Shown here piece after piece: positions 34,248-42,348 of a stretch of DNA of 64,000 nucleotides (positions are counted from its first letter, which is position 1; every line of letters begins with the position of its first letter). This stretch comes from Actinokineospora xionganensis (GTDB lineage Bacteria; Actinomycetota; Actinomycetes; Mycobacteriales; Pseudonocardiaceae). The position numbers and the translations under genes are program-made. The stretch is taken from the NCBI RefSeq assembly GCF_014323725.1, contig NZ_JABVED010000016.1, positions 1 to 64,000 on the forward strand, in the 5' to 3' direction. The notes below the pieces were generated by a model that saw only the letters and a list, made by a program, of their open reading frames with translations, ran no database searches and was not told the DNA's origin.

Positions 34248-35324
34248 CTAGAGCCATCGGTTCTTGCGGAAGATTCGATACAAGACGAGACAGGCCGTGA
34301 AGATCACGACCATCACCAGCGGGTACCCGAACTTCCATTTGGTCTCGGGCATGAAGTCGAAGTTCATCCCGTAGACGCCGACCACCATCGTCGGCACGGC
34401 CACGATCGCCGCCCACGAGGTGATCTTGCGCATGTCCGAGTTCTGCTGCAGCGTGATCTTCGCCAGCGTGGCGTCGAGCAGGGTGGTCAGCAGCTCGTCG
34501 AACGCCGCCACCCGCTCCGACACCGTCGTCAGGTGGTCGTCGACGTCGCGGAAGTAGGAGCGCACCTCTTCCGGGATCAGCGGCGAGCAGCCCTCCGCGA
34601 GCCTGCGCAGCGGATTGGCCAGCGGCATGACCGCGCGGCGCAGCTCCAGGATCTCCCGCTTGACCAGGTACATCTGCTCCGCACCGATTGGGTTCTCCGG
34701 CGCGAAGACGGCTCGCTCAAGGAGGTCGATGTCGTTCTCGAACGCCTCGCTGACCGCGAGGTAGCTGTCGACGATCCAGTCGGCGATGCCGTGCAGCACC
34801 GCGGCGGGTCCGGCGCTGAGCCGCTCCGGCGAGCGCTCCAGCTCCTCCCGCAGGTTGTGCAGGCCCGAGTGCGCGCCGTGGCGGACCGTCACCACGTAGT
34901 CCTTGCCGAGGAACGCCATGATCTCGCCGGTCTCGACGATCTCGTTGGCCGTCGTCGGCGACTCGTGCTCCACGTAGCGGACCGTCTTGAGCACGATGAA
35001 CAGGTTGCTCTCGTACCGGTCGAGCTTCGGCCGCTGGTGCGCGTGCACCGCGTCCTCGACCGCGAGTTCGTGCAGGCCGAACGTCTCCGCGACACCCTGG
35101 ATCTGCTCGGCGTCGGGCTCGTGCAGGCCGATCCAGACGAAGCCCTCGCCGCGCGAGCGCACCTCGGCGACGGCGTCGGTGTGCGTCCAGCGTCCGGGCA
35201 GTCGCTTGCCGTCGACGTACACCGCGCAGTCGACGACGTACTCCGACTTCCGCACCGGGGTCGGGCGCGGCGCGGACACGGGGTTGCGGCCTCTGCGGCC
35301 GCCGAGCGAGGGAATGAAGGCCAT
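34248..35324 (-). CDS. corA: CorA-family Mg2+/Co2+ channel
   Basis: A 358-residue divalent-cation channel. The large N-terminal cytoplasmic funnel includes FGLHELAVEDAVHAHQRPKL and YESNLFIVLKTVRY. Two C-terminal membrane helices flank the selectivity motif YGMNFDFMPE (about residues 315-324), and the C-terminus is basic (RIFRKNRWL). An inverted repeat GCTGGAG/CTCCAGC (34224-34248) at the stop codon may attenuate read-through into the 34-residue ORF. It stands in the same relative place as mycobacterial corA after the sug operon, displaced here by the ESX cassettes. Confidence 0.95.
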   Translation of the reverse strand: MAFIPSLGGRRGRNPVSAPRPTPVRKSEYVVDCAVYVDGKRLPGRWTHTDAVAEVRSRGEGFVWIGLHEPDAEQIQGVAETFGLHELAVEDAVHAHQRPKLDRYESNLFIVLKTVRYVEHESPTTANEIVETGEIMAFLGKDYVVTVRHGAHSGLHNLREELERSPERLSAGPAAVLHGIADWIVDSYLAVSEAFENDIDLLERAVFAPENPIGAEQMYLVKREILELRRAVMPLANPLRRLAEGCSPLIPEEVRSYFRDVDDHLTTVSERVAAFDELLTTLLDATLAKITLQQNSDMRKITSWAAIVAVPTMVVGVYGMNFDFMPETKWKFGYPLVMVVIFTACLVLYRIFRKNRWL

Positions 35325-35716
35325 CGGGGTCTCCAGGTGCTCCCGCCGCGAACGCGGCGGACCGGACGACCTATCGCCGCTCCGGTGACGGAGCGTCCCT
35401 GCCGGACCCGCGGAACCTGCCGCTAGCGGCTGATTCCTCCGGAGGGGACGCGGGTACTACTGCAACCTGTCGCGCTTTCATGACCATGCGGGTCGCCCAT
35501 GTGCGTCCTCACCTCCTCGCGGCCGGTGGTGAGCCGGGCCGAATGCCCACGCCCACCGGAGCGACAGCCTACATCCTGGGTCCGACCTTTCGATGTTCAG
35601 GGATGCGTGATCACACGCGGTGCACTCCCTCACACATCGGTTGCACGCTGGGCCCGCGCGCCGTACACAGTTGTCTACTCGGCGGCCTACTCGCCGGTCA
35701 CTTACTTGGAGGAACA
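35325..35716. promoter_or_regulatory. Divergent promoter region between corA and the MaoC-like gene
   Basis: No convincing gene in 392 bases. On the corA strand a helix can form between GGACGC near 35510 and GCGTCC near 35446, and CCGGAG/CTCCGG palindromes lie nearer the corA start, so a structured leader is possible. I looked for the M-box (Mg2+) riboswitch core and did not find it. GGAGGAA at 35708 is the ribosome binding site for the MaoC-like gene. Confidence 0.35.
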
Positions 35717-36220
35717 GTGCAGTTCGGTCGGTACTACGAGGAGTTCGAGGTCGGCGCGGTCTACAAGCACTGGCCGGGCAAGACGGTGACCGAGTACGAC
35801 GACCACCTGTTCTGCCTGCTCACGATGAACCACCACCCGCTGCACATGGACGTCAACTACGCCGAGAACACCACCGATTTCGGCAAGAACGTCGTGGTCG
35901 GCAACTACATCTACTCCCTGCTGCTGGGGATGTCGGTGCCCGACGTGTCCGGCAAGGCGATCGCCAACCTGGAGATCGAGTCGCTGCGCCACGTGAAGCC
36001 GACCTTCCACGGCGACACCATCTACGGTGAGACCGAGGTACTCGACAAGACCCCGTCGAAGTCCAAGGATGATCGCGGCGTCGTGTACGTCGAGACGCGC
36101 GGCTACAAGCAGGACGGGACCGTCGTGTGCATCTTCCGCCGCAAGGTGATGGTGCCCAAGCAGTCCTACGGCGACGCGCGCGGCGGCGAGCAGCCCGGCA
36201 GGCCTGAGCCCAAGGTGTAA
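35717..36220 (+). CDS. MaoC-family (R)-specific enoyl-CoA hydratase-like protein
   Basis: A 167-residue hot-dog-fold protein. The hydratase signature is in LLTMNHHPLHMDVNYAENT (about residues 34-52), where the Asp/Asn-His pair supplies the catalytic residues, followed by GNYIYSLLLGM and IESLRHVKPTFHGDTIYGET. It should hydrate or dehydrate acyl-CoA or a related thioester. GTG 35717 follows GGAGGAA at 2 nt from the A-run; upstream ATGs would add an unrelated N-terminus. The gene at 36239 follows after 18 nt, so they are likely co-transcribed. Confidence 0.88.
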   Translation: MQFGRYYEEFEVGAVYKHWPGKTVTEYDDHLFCLLTMNHHPLHMDVNYAENTTDFGKNVVVGNYIYSLLLGMSVPDVSGKAIANLEIESLRHVKPTFHGDTIYGETEVLDKTPSKSKDDRGVVYVETRGYKQDGTVVCIFRRKVMVPKQSYGDARGGEQPGRPEPKV

Positions 36221-36238
36221 AGAGCAAACGGAGGAGCC

Positions 36239-37351
36239 GTGACCGTGTCGCTGGAGGAGATCAGGCAGCGGTTGCGGCGCTTCGCCGAGTCGGAGGCGGC
36301 GGGCGCCTCCCCGCTCTATGAGCACCTCGCCGCCCGCGCCGCCGAGGACGACGCCGTCGCCGGGCTGCTGACCTCCGCGCAGCCCGGTTTCGGCCACCCG
36401 ACCCTGCTCCTCGCCGCCGTGCACCGCGCGCTGCAGGCCGAGCCGTTCCACGAGCTGGTGAACTACTACCCGTCGATGGGCGGCACCTACGGCCTCGACG
36501 CGGGCACCTGGCCGCTGTTCCGCTCGTTCGTGGTGGAGCGGTCGGAGAAGATCCGCGCGCTCATCGCCGCGCACACCACCCAGACCAACGAGGTCCGCCG
36601 CGCGGCCCTGCTCTACCCGGCCGTCGCGCTGGCCGCCAAGCAGGCCAAGGCCCCGGTCGGCCTGCTGGAGGTGGGGTGCAGCGCGGGCCTGCTGCTCGAC
36701 CTCGACCGCTACGCCTACCGGTACCAGACCGAGCAGGCGGGCCAGGTCGTCGCGGGCCCCACGAAGACCGCTCTGGGTCTGCACTGCGCGCTCGAACTCG
36801 CCCCCGGCGCCACCCTGCCCGTCATCCCCAAGAAGCTCGCCGTGGCCGCCAAGGTGGGCCTGGACCGCGACCCCGTGGACCTCGGTGACGAGGACGCCGC
36901 GGCGTGGCTGGAGGCCTGCATCTGGGCCGACCAGCCCGAGCGGCAGCGGCTGTTCAGCACCGCGGCCGCCATGCAGCACAAGAGCCCGCCAGAGTTGGTC
37001 CAAGGCGACGCCGTGGCCGACCTCGCCCGCGCCGCGGGCCGGATCCCGGCGGACGTTCCGCTCGTGGTGATCACTTCCAGCGTGCTCAGCTACCTGCCCG
37101 AAGCCGACCGGGCGGCTTTCGCCGAAGCCGTCGCCGCCCTCGCCGAGACCCGTCCGCTGTGGTGGGTCAGCAACGAGTCCTACGCCGCCGCGCTCACTTA
37201 TGTGCTGCCCGGGCGTGACGAACTTGTCACCGCCGAGAGTGAAACGGCGCTGGGCGTGCTGGGCCTCACGACGTGGTCCCAGGGGCGTCCGGAAGCGGTC
37301 GCGCTGGCTCGGACCGCTCCGCACGGCGAGCGGCTGCTCTGGCTGGCCTGA
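36239..37351 (+). CDS. DUF2332 family protein
   Basis: A 370-residue cytosolic protein of the DUF2332 family, whose function is not established. Recognisable parts: AAGASPLYEHLAARAAEDD at the N-terminus, QPGFGHPTLLLAAVHRALQ, then EVGCSAGLLLDLDRYAYRY (about 142-160), which resembles a methyltransferase-like glycine loop, and WADQPERQRLF. GTG 36239 follows GGAGGAG. Convergent with the NUDIX gene with only 6 nt between. Confidence 0.87.
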   Translation: MTVSLEEIRQRLRRFAESEAAGASPLYEHLAARAAEDDAVAGLLTSAQPGFGHPTLLLAAVHRALQAEPFHELVNYYPSMGGTYGLDAGTWPLFRSFVVERSEKIRALIAAHTTQTNEVRRAALLYPAVALAAKQAKAPVGLLEVGCSAGLLLDLDRYAYRYQTEQAGQVVAGPTKTALGLHCALELAPGATLPVIPKKLAVAAKVGLDRDPVDLGDEDAAAWLEACIWADQPERQRLFSTAAAMQHKSPPELVQGDAVADLARAAGRIPADVPLVVITSSVLSYLPEADRAAFAEAVAALAETRPLWWVSNESYAAALTYVLPGRDELVTAESETALGVLGLTTWSQGRPEAVALARTAPHGERLLWLA

Positions 37352-37357
37352 CCTGCG

Positions 37358-37780
37358 CTAACGGGGTAGAACACCCCACCCTCGAAGGGTGTCCGAAAGC
37401 TGCTCGACAAGATCGTTACCGGCATCGAGTGTGGTGAATGTCGCAAGGTCGACCCACGCTGCCTCAAGGGCGTCATCACCGGCTTGAAGATCACCGCCCG
37501 TAACCGAACAGGCGTAGTCGTAGATCACGTACACCCCCTTGGGGCCCTTTCGCTCCACTACGCCGATCAGGTCCCCGACGATCACTGTCAACCCGGTCTC
37601 CTCCTGGAGTTCACGAACCAGAGCGACGTCGTCGGCCTCGCCGGATTCGACCCTCCCGCCAGGTAGAGACCACTGGCCGCGGCCGGGATCGTTCGCCCGC
37701 CGAATGAGCAGGAGGCGGCCGGACGAGTCACCGACAATGCCTCCGACACACCGGATTCTCCCGTTTGGACCAGCGCTCAT
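37358..37780 (-). CDS. NUDIX hydrolase
   Basis: A 140-residue hydrolase of nucleoside diphosphate-X compounds. The Nudix box is complete: G-x5-E-x7-R-E-x2-E-E-x-G-L in GGRVESGEADDVALVRELQE followed by ETGL. The N-terminus IRCVGGIVGDSSGRLLLIRR fits the fold start. ATG 37780 is chosen because the Nudix domain starts just after it; the frame stays open upstream to 37933 without domain content. No strong ribosome binding site is seen. The substrate is unknown. Confidence 0.85.
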   Translation of the reverse strand: MSAGPNGRIRCVGGIVGDSSGRLLLIRRANDPGRGQWSLPGGRVESGEADDVALVRELQEETGLTVIVGDLIGVVERKGPKGVYVIYDYACSVTGGDLQAGDDALEAAWVDLATFTTLDAGNDLVEQLSDTLRGWGVLPR

Positions 37781-37922
37781 AGCTACAGAGCGTAGCCGTG
37801 CTTCTTCGGTAACGCTCCGCATTGACCCAAGCGCGGGACACCCCTCCCGAGCGGGCTCCGCGTGCGGTACAACGGTTTTCAACAAGGCCACTTCGGGTGC
37901 GGACGGAACGGGGTAGATCGCA

Positions 37923-38087
37923 GTGGACGTCAAGAAGGTAATGATCTTGACTGGGGCAGCGTTGCTCGTCTTCTTCCTGGTGACGCAGCCGGTTCAGTCG
38001 GCGGGCATCGTGAACTCGATCATCCAGACGCTCAGGGAGGGCGCCGAAGCGGTGATCACCTTCGTTCGTACTGTTTTCTCCGGCTGA
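37923..38087 (+). CDS. Small membrane protein (54 aa) upstream of the PH-domain gene
   Basis: A GTG start at 37923 gives 54 residues: MDVKKVMILTGAALLVFFLV as a membrane or signal-like helix, then QSAGIVNSIIQTLREGAEAV and a hydrophobic end (ITFVRTVFSG). The following gene starts 18 nt after its stop. I have the impression that similar short proteins are conserved in Pseudonocardiaceae at this position, but cannot check it. The function is unknown. Confidence 0.62.
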   Translation: MDVKKVMILTGAALLVFFLVTQPVQSAGIVNSIIQTLREGAEAVITFVRTVFSG

Positions 38088-38105
38088 GCCGGGTAGCGTC
38101 GAACC

Positions 38106-38672
38106 ATGTTCGCGCCCCGAGACCCAGACGAGTACTTGCTGGACTCCGAACGCCGGGTCATCCGGGTGCGCAGGCACTGGGCGAGCCTGGTCTGGGAGGT
38201 CTTCGAGGCAGTCGCGCTCCTCGCGATCTGCGTCATGATCTCCTACCTGCTCCCGCCTGCGGCTTGGCTGGTGCAGAACATCCTCTGGTACGTCGCCCTT
38301 GCCGTCGTGCTGCGCTTCACCTACCAGGTCATCGACTGGTGGGTGGAGCGCATCGTGGTCACCGACAAGCGGTTCATGATGACCACCGGTGTCATCACGA
38401 CCCGGGTGTTGATGATGCCGATCGGCAAGGTCACCGACCTGACGTACAAGCGCACGGCGATGGGCCGCATCTTCGGCTACGGCACGATGGTCGTCGAGTC
38501 CGCGGGCCAGATCCAGGCGCTCAACAACATCGAGTACCTGCCGAGGCCCGAACAGGTCTACGACGCGATCTCCGAACTCGTCTTCGGCGACAAGAAGGCG
38601 GCGGCGGAGCGGTTCTCGATGATCAAGGCGCAGCGGATGGCGCAGGGCAAGCGCAAGGCAATGAAGGCGTGA
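38106..38672 (+). CDS. PH-domain (bPH2/YdbS-like) membrane protein
   Basis: A 188-residue protein. Two membrane helices (about 37-60 and 61-82: EVFEAVALLAICVMISYLL, VQNILWYVALAVVLRF) follow a cytoplasmic segment DEYLLDSERRVIRVRRHWAS. The bacterial PH-like domain then reads IVVTDKRFMMTTGVITTRVL, LTYKRTAMGRIFGYGTMVVE and NNIEYLPRPEQVYDAISELV. The C-terminus is strongly basic. Role unknown; such proteins are thought to organise membrane processes. Confidence 0.88.
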   Translation: MFAPRDPDEYLLDSERRVIRVRRHWASLVWEVFEAVALLAICVMISYLLPPAAWLVQNILWYVALAVVLRFTYQVIDWWVERIVVTDKRFMMTTGVITTRVLMMPIGKVTDLTYKRTAMGRIFGYGTMVVESAGQIQALNNIEYLPRPEQVYDAISELVFGDKKAAAERFSMIKAQRMAQGKRKAMKA

Positions 38673-38699
38673 CCCGGGTCATCGTCCACACTGACGCAG

Positions 38700-39560
38700 G
38701 TGCGGATCGACCTTCACTGCCACTCCACTGCCTCTGACGGCACCGACAGCCCGGCCGAGCTGATGCAGGCGGCCGGGCGGGCGGGCTTGGACGTCGTCGC
38801 CATCACCGACCACGACACCACAGCCGGGTGGGCCGAGGCCGCGGCCGCGCTCCCGCCCGGGCTGCGGCTCGTCCGCGGCGCCGAGTTGACCTGCGTGTCC
38901 GAGGACGGCCGCGGCGACACGTGCACGGTCCACCTGCTGGCCTACCTGTTCGATCCCCAGGCTGAAGCCGTGGTGACCGAGTACGCCCGCACGCGCGCCG
39001 AGCGGCGTACCCGGCTGCACACGATGGCGGCCCGCATGGCCGCCGACGGCTATCCCGTCGACCCGCACACGCTGCTGGCAGCGATCCCCGACGACGTCCC
39101 CGCGGGCCGCCCGCACCTCGCGCAGGCCCTGGTCCGCGCCGGGATCGTCGGGTCGGTCACCGAGGCGTTCACCAAGCTCCTGCACGGCCGTGACGGCTAC
39201 TACGTGCCCAGCCAGAAGACCCCGGTCCGCGACGCGATCGACATGATCAAGGCGGCGGGCGGGGTCACCGTGCTGGCCCACGGCTTCGCGCACCGCCGCG
39301 GCCCGACGATCAGTGCGGCCGTGGTGGCCGACCTGGCCCGCAACGGCCTCGACGGTGTCGAGATCGACCACCCCGACCACGACGGGCAGGCGCGCGATGA
39401 ACTGCGCTCCCTGGCGGTCAAGCACGACCTGGTGGTCACCGGCTCCAGCGACTACCACGGCACCAACAAGACCATCGCGATCGGCGCGGAGACCACCGCG
39501 CCCGCCATGCTGGACGCGATCATCGAACGCGCCACCGGCGCCAAGATCCTGGAGGGCTGA
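38700..39560 (+). CDS. PHP-domain phosphoesterase (YciV/TrpH-like)
   Basis: A 286-residue polymerase-and-histidinol-phosphatase domain enzyme. Metal-binding motifs: RIDLHCHSTASDGTDSP at the N-terminus (H-x-H), VAITDHDTTAG, RGAELTC, LAHGFAHRRGPT and the final GSSDYHGTN. The best-studied relatives are 3',5'-nucleoside bisphosphate phosphatases and 5'-3' exonucleases of short RNAs (TrpH/RNase AM). GTG 38700 is the only start that preserves the first motif. Its stop overlaps the marC start (TGATG). Confidence 0.9.
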   Translation: MRIDLHCHSTASDGTDSPAELMQAAGRAGLDVVAITDHDTTAGWAEAAAALPPGLRLVRGAELTCVSEDGRGDTCTVHLLAYLFDPQAEAVVTEYARTRAERRTRLHTMAARMAADGYPVDPHTLLAAIPDDVPAGRPHLAQALVRAGIVGSVTEAFTKLLHGRDGYYVPSQKTPVRDAIDMIKAAGGVTVLAHGFAHRRGPTISAAVVADLARNGLDGVEIDHPDHDGQARDELRSLAVKHDLVVTGSSDYHGTNKTIAIGAETTAPAMLDAIIERATGAKILEG

Positions 39561-40177
39561 TGAGCTGGTTCGACGTCCAGATCTTCACCCACGCGCTGAT
39601 CACCCTGCTGGTGATCATGGACCCGCCGGGGACGATCCCGGTCTTCCTGAGCCTCACCGGCCGCAAGACGAAGGCCACCAGGCTGCGCGCGGCCCGCCAG
39701 GCGGTGCTGGTCTCGCTCGGCGTGATCACCCTGTTCGCGATCGGCGGCGAGGCGATCCTGTCCTACCTCGGCATCGGCATCCCCTCGCTGCAGGGCGCCG
39801 GCGGTCTGCTGTTGCTGCTGATCGCGCTCGACCTGCTCACCGGCCGCGGGATGACGGAGCCGGAGGCGGTGGAGGACGTCAACATCGCCCTGGTGCCGCT
39901 GGGTACCCCGCTGCTCGCGGGCCCCGGCGCCATCGCCGCGACGATCGTCTTCGTCCGCCAGGCCGACAACGACAGCGGCACCGCGGGCTACGTCGCCGTC
40001 GGCGCCGCCATCCTCGCGGTGCACCTGATCCTGTGGCTGTGCCTGCGCTACTCGGGCGTGGTGATCCGGATCATCAAGGACAGCGGCATTTTGCTGCTGG
40101 CCAAGATCGCGGGTCTCCTGCTCGCCGCCATCGCCGTGGAACTGATCGCCAACTCGGTGAAGGGTTTCATGCAGTGA
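39560..40177 (+). CDS. MarC-family membrane protein
   Basis: A 205-residue inner-membrane protein with six predicted helices. The MarC/NAAT signature is visible: ALITLLVIMDPPGTIPVFLSL in helix 1, GRKTKATRLRAARQAVLVS, and PLGTPLLAGPGAIAATIVF in the middle. MarC proteins were once thought to be drug-resistance determinants but their transport role is unproven. One base overlaps the PHP gene. Two hairpins follow the stop. Confidence 0.9.
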   Translation: MSWFDVQIFTHALITLLVIMDPPGTIPVFLSLTGRKTKATRLRAARQAVLVSLGVITLFAIGGEAILSYLGIGIPSLQGAGGLLLLLIALDLLTGRGMTEPEAVEDVNIALVPLGTPLLAGPGAIAATIVFVRQADNDSGTAGYVAVGAAILAVHLILWLCLRYSGVVIRIIKDSGILLLAKIAGLLLAAIAVELIANSVKGFMQ

Positions 40178-40181
40178 CATG

Positions 40182-40235
40182 GCGCCGCCTTCGGCGGCGC
40201 GGGCTCGGTCGCTTTGGTGGTCACCGCGACCGAGC
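40182..40235. terminator. Pair of hairpins between marC and the ArsC-like gene
   Basis: The first stem is GCGCCGCC/GGCGGCGC around TTC (40182-40200). The second is GCTCGGTCGC/GCGACCGAGC (40203-40212 and 40226-40235). They lie between convergent genes and probably stop both transcripts. A sequence like the second arm recurs on the other side of the ArsC-like gene near 40655. Confidence 0.7.
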
Positions 40236-40242
40236 GGGTGGA

Positions 40243-40596
40243 TCACTTGTGGTTGAGTAAGGTGTTGAGGGCTTCCTGGGTGCGAACGATGGCGGCGGTG
40301 CCGTCGTCGTGGATCACGATGGGGCGTTCGATCAACGCCGGGTTCGCCGCCAGTACGGCGATCCACTGCGCGCGGTGGTGCGGGAGGTCGGCGAGCCCGA
40401 GTTCCTTGGCCAGCGGCTCCTTGAGCCGGGTGATGTCCCAGGGCTCCAGATTCAGCTTGACCAGCACCTCTTCGATCTCCGCGGCGGTTGGCGGATCTTC
40501 GAGGTAGCGGCGCACGGTGTGCTCGGCTCCCAGCTCGCCAAGAGCCAGCTCGGCGCTGCGGGACTTGCTGCATCGGGGGTTGTGCCAAATTTCCAC
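40243..40596 (-). CDS. ArsC/Spx-family thioredoxin-fold protein
   Basis: A 117-residue ArsC-like protein. The N-terminal strand and active-site Cys are in VEIWHNPRCSKSRSAE; the C-terminal part has LEPWDITRLKEPLAKELG and NPALIERPIVIHDDGTAAIV, the cis-Pro region and Arg expected of arsenate reductases that use glutaredoxin. GTG 40596 directly precedes EIWHNPRC; the frame continues upstream without homology. Not every such protein reduces arsenate, and no other ars gene is adjacent. Confidence 0.85.
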   Translation of the reverse strand: MEIWHNPRCSKSRSAELALGELGAEHTVRRYLEDPPTAAEIEEVLVKLNLEPWDITRLKEPLAKELGLADLPHHRAQWIAVLAANPALIERPIVIHDDGTAAIVRTQEALNTLLNHK

Positions 40597-40724
40597 ACCC
40601 TCGATTGTGCCCCGCGCATCGAGTGTCGGTGGCACTGCGTACGGTGAGACCCGCGCTCGGTCGCGGTCACCATGAAGGTGACCGAGCCGCGCGCCCGGAG
40701 GGTGCGCCATGACAGAGGGGGGCC

Positions 40725-41558
40725 GTGCAGGGCCAGCTGGGTTTTGAGAGCATGCCGCGGAAGCTGATCAAGGTCACGCCGTCGCGGCTTTCGGTGTGGG
40801 CGGACTGCCCGCGCCGGTTCCGCATGGCGTACATCGACCGCCCCACACCGCCGCGCGGTGGGCCATGGGCACACAGCACGCTTGGCGCGGTGGTGCACAA
40901 CGCGCTCAAGGCGTTGTTCGATCTGCCGGTGGGCAAGCGGACACCCGACGCGGCCGCGGCGCTGGTGGGCACGCACTGGAAGGACGACGGGTTCGCCGGG
41001 ACCGAGCAGGCCGCCACCTTCCGCGAGCGCGCCGCGGCCTGGGTGCACGACTACGTCGCCGAGACCGACGTCAGCCACGACCCGGTCGGCCTGGAGCGCT
41101 GGGTGTCCGCGCCGGTCGGCACGATCGTCGCCGAGGGCCGGGTCGACCGCATCGACCAGCGCGACGGCGAACTGGTGATCGTCGACTACAAGACCGGCAG
41201 GCACGCGCTGACCACCGACGACGCCCGCGGCTCGCAGGCGCTCGCGCTGTACGTCCTGGCGGCGCGCCGCACGCTGCGCAGGCCGTGCACCAAGGTCGAG
41301 CTGCACCACCTGCCGTCGGGGACGGTGTCGTCCTGGGAGCACACCGACGAATCCCTGGCCCGCCACCTGCGCCGCGCGGAGGAGTCGGCAGACGAGTTCC
41401 AACTCGCCACCGACACGCTCAAGGCGGGCGGCGACCCGGAAGTGCTGTTCCCGCCCACCCCCGGCCGCCAGTGCTCGTGGTGCGACTTCCGCCGCAACTG
41501 TGACGACGGCCGGGCGGCTGGACCGCAGATCGAGCCATGGGCGATGCTCGCACCGTGA
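40725..41558 (+). CDS. RecB/Cas4-type PD-(D/E)xK exonuclease family protein with Fe-S cysteines
   Basis: A 277-residue nuclease-fold protein. It starts PSRLSVWADCPRRFRMAYI, then has HSTLGAVVHNALKALFD, and the catalytic GRVDRIDQRDGELVIVDYKTG (about 134-154) with the D-x-K. Four cysteines, one at about residue 28 and three in the C-terminal CSWCDFRRNC, fit the iron-staple cluster of AddB/Cas4-type nucleases. No helicase partner and no CRISPR genes are adjacent, so it is a stand-alone actinobacterial RecB-like exonuclease. GTG 40725 or ATG 40752 may start it. Confidence 0.88.
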   Translation: MQGQLGFESMPRKLIKVTPSRLSVWADCPRRFRMAYIDRPTPPRGGPWAHSTLGAVVHNALKALFDLPVGKRTPDAAAALVGTHWKDDGFAGTEQAATFRERAAAWVHDYVAETDVSHDPVGLERWVSAPVGTIVAEGRVDRIDQRDGELVIVDYKTGRHALTTDDARGSQALALYVLAARRTLRRPCTKVELHHLPSGTVSSWEHTDESLARHLRRAEESADEFQLATDTLKAGGDPEVLFPPTPGRQCSWCDFRRNCDDGRAAGPQIEPWAMLAP

Positions 41559-42172
41559 CCGGCCCGACCGACCGTTTCCCGCACTCTGACCCCCGCACGA
41601 CCCGACTCCCCACCTCCGCACCGGCAGCCGCGGTCGCCAGAGCCGCCCCGGCCGCCCCTCCCGCACCCTCGACCGCAGCCGCACCGGCGCGCACGGCCGC
41701 ACCCGCGACCGCAGGGGCCGCGACGGTGCCGCTACCCGCGGCGGCGCACAACGAGTCGTCGCGCTCGGCGCGGCACGGTGTGAACCGGCCGGGGCCGGGA
41801 CGCGGGCACGGCCGAGCGGGCGGCTTCGAGCCGGACACCGCACCCGGCGACTACCCGACCGAACCCTTCGACCGACCCGACACGGCCGACGACGAGCCCA
41901 AGCCCCCCGGCTTCTGGCGGGAGCTGTCGGGCGCGCTCACCCTCGGCCTGTGCGTGCTGGCGCTGGTGGTCGTCGGGCTTCAGCTGCTCGCCTCGTCCAA
42001 GGGCATGCCCGGTCCCGGATTCCCGGTCGTCCTCGGACACGCGGTCGCCGCCATCGCCGCCGTGGTCTTCCAACGGCAAGCGGACCGCCGCCAAGGTTCG
42101 GTCGCCGTGCTGCCGGTCCTGCTGGTCGCCGCGCTCACCGCGGCGACCATCTGGTTCTTCTGGTGGTCCTGA
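41555..42172 (+). CDS. Hypothetical membrane protein with Pro/Ala-rich N-terminus
   Basis: About 205 residues. GTG 41555 overlaps the nuclease stop by 4 nt (GTGA); ATG 41537 is an alternative with a 22-nt overlap. The first half is Ala/Pro/Thr-rich and disordered, then come three predicted helices: LTLGLCVLALVVVGLQLLAS, GFPVVLGHAVAAIAAVVFQ and LPVLLVAALTAATIWFFWW. No family recognised. It is co-transcribed with the nuclease gene and ends at a large palindrome. Confidence 0.75.
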   Translation: MTGPTDRFPHSDPRTTRLPTSAPAAAVARAAPAAPPAPSTAAAPARTAAPATAGAATVPLPAAAHNESSRSARHGVNRPGPGRGHGRAGGFEPDTAPGDYPTEPFDRPDTADDEPKPPGFWRELSGALTLGLCVLALVVVGLQLLASSKGMPGPGFPVVLGHAVAAIAAVVFQRQADRRQGSVAVLPVLLVAALTAATIWFFWWS

Positions 42173-42202
42173 CCCACCCGCGAGTCGCCCCTCCAGGCAA
42201 GT

Positions 42203-42322
42203 GAGTTCAACACCCAGGCACGTGAGTTCGACGTTTGGGACGCGCCCACTCGCTGATCGCCCGCCGCCAAGCACTGCATGCGAGTGCCGAATGTCGAACT
42301 CGCGTGCCTGGGTGTTGAACTC
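42203..42322. repeat. Long near-perfect palindrome (36-nt arms) between convergent genes
   Basis: The arms 42203-42238 and 42287-42322 are complementary at 33 of 36 positions, and each of the three differences is a transition that keeps a G-U pair in RNA. Inside the loop a further perfect 7-bp pair, CACTCGC/GCGAGTG (42247-42253 and 42280-42286), extends the structure. Within the left arm GTGAGTTC occurs twice (42201-42208, 42222-42229). It may act as a bidirectional terminator, but its size suggests a repeat-family element. Confidence 0.85.
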
Positions 42323-42348
42323 GGGTGGCTGGAGGGGGAGTCGTGGGG

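Noticed and set aside
35325..35716. M-box Mg2+ riboswitch upstream of corA
   Set aside because: The conserved GGUGAGGCUCC-type core and the rest of the consensus were not found; only generic pairing is present.
40725..41558. Cas4-like nuclease as a sign of a CRISPR system
   Set aside because: No other cas gene and no repeat-spacer array anywhere in the window; stand-alone RecB-like nucleases are common in actinomycetes.
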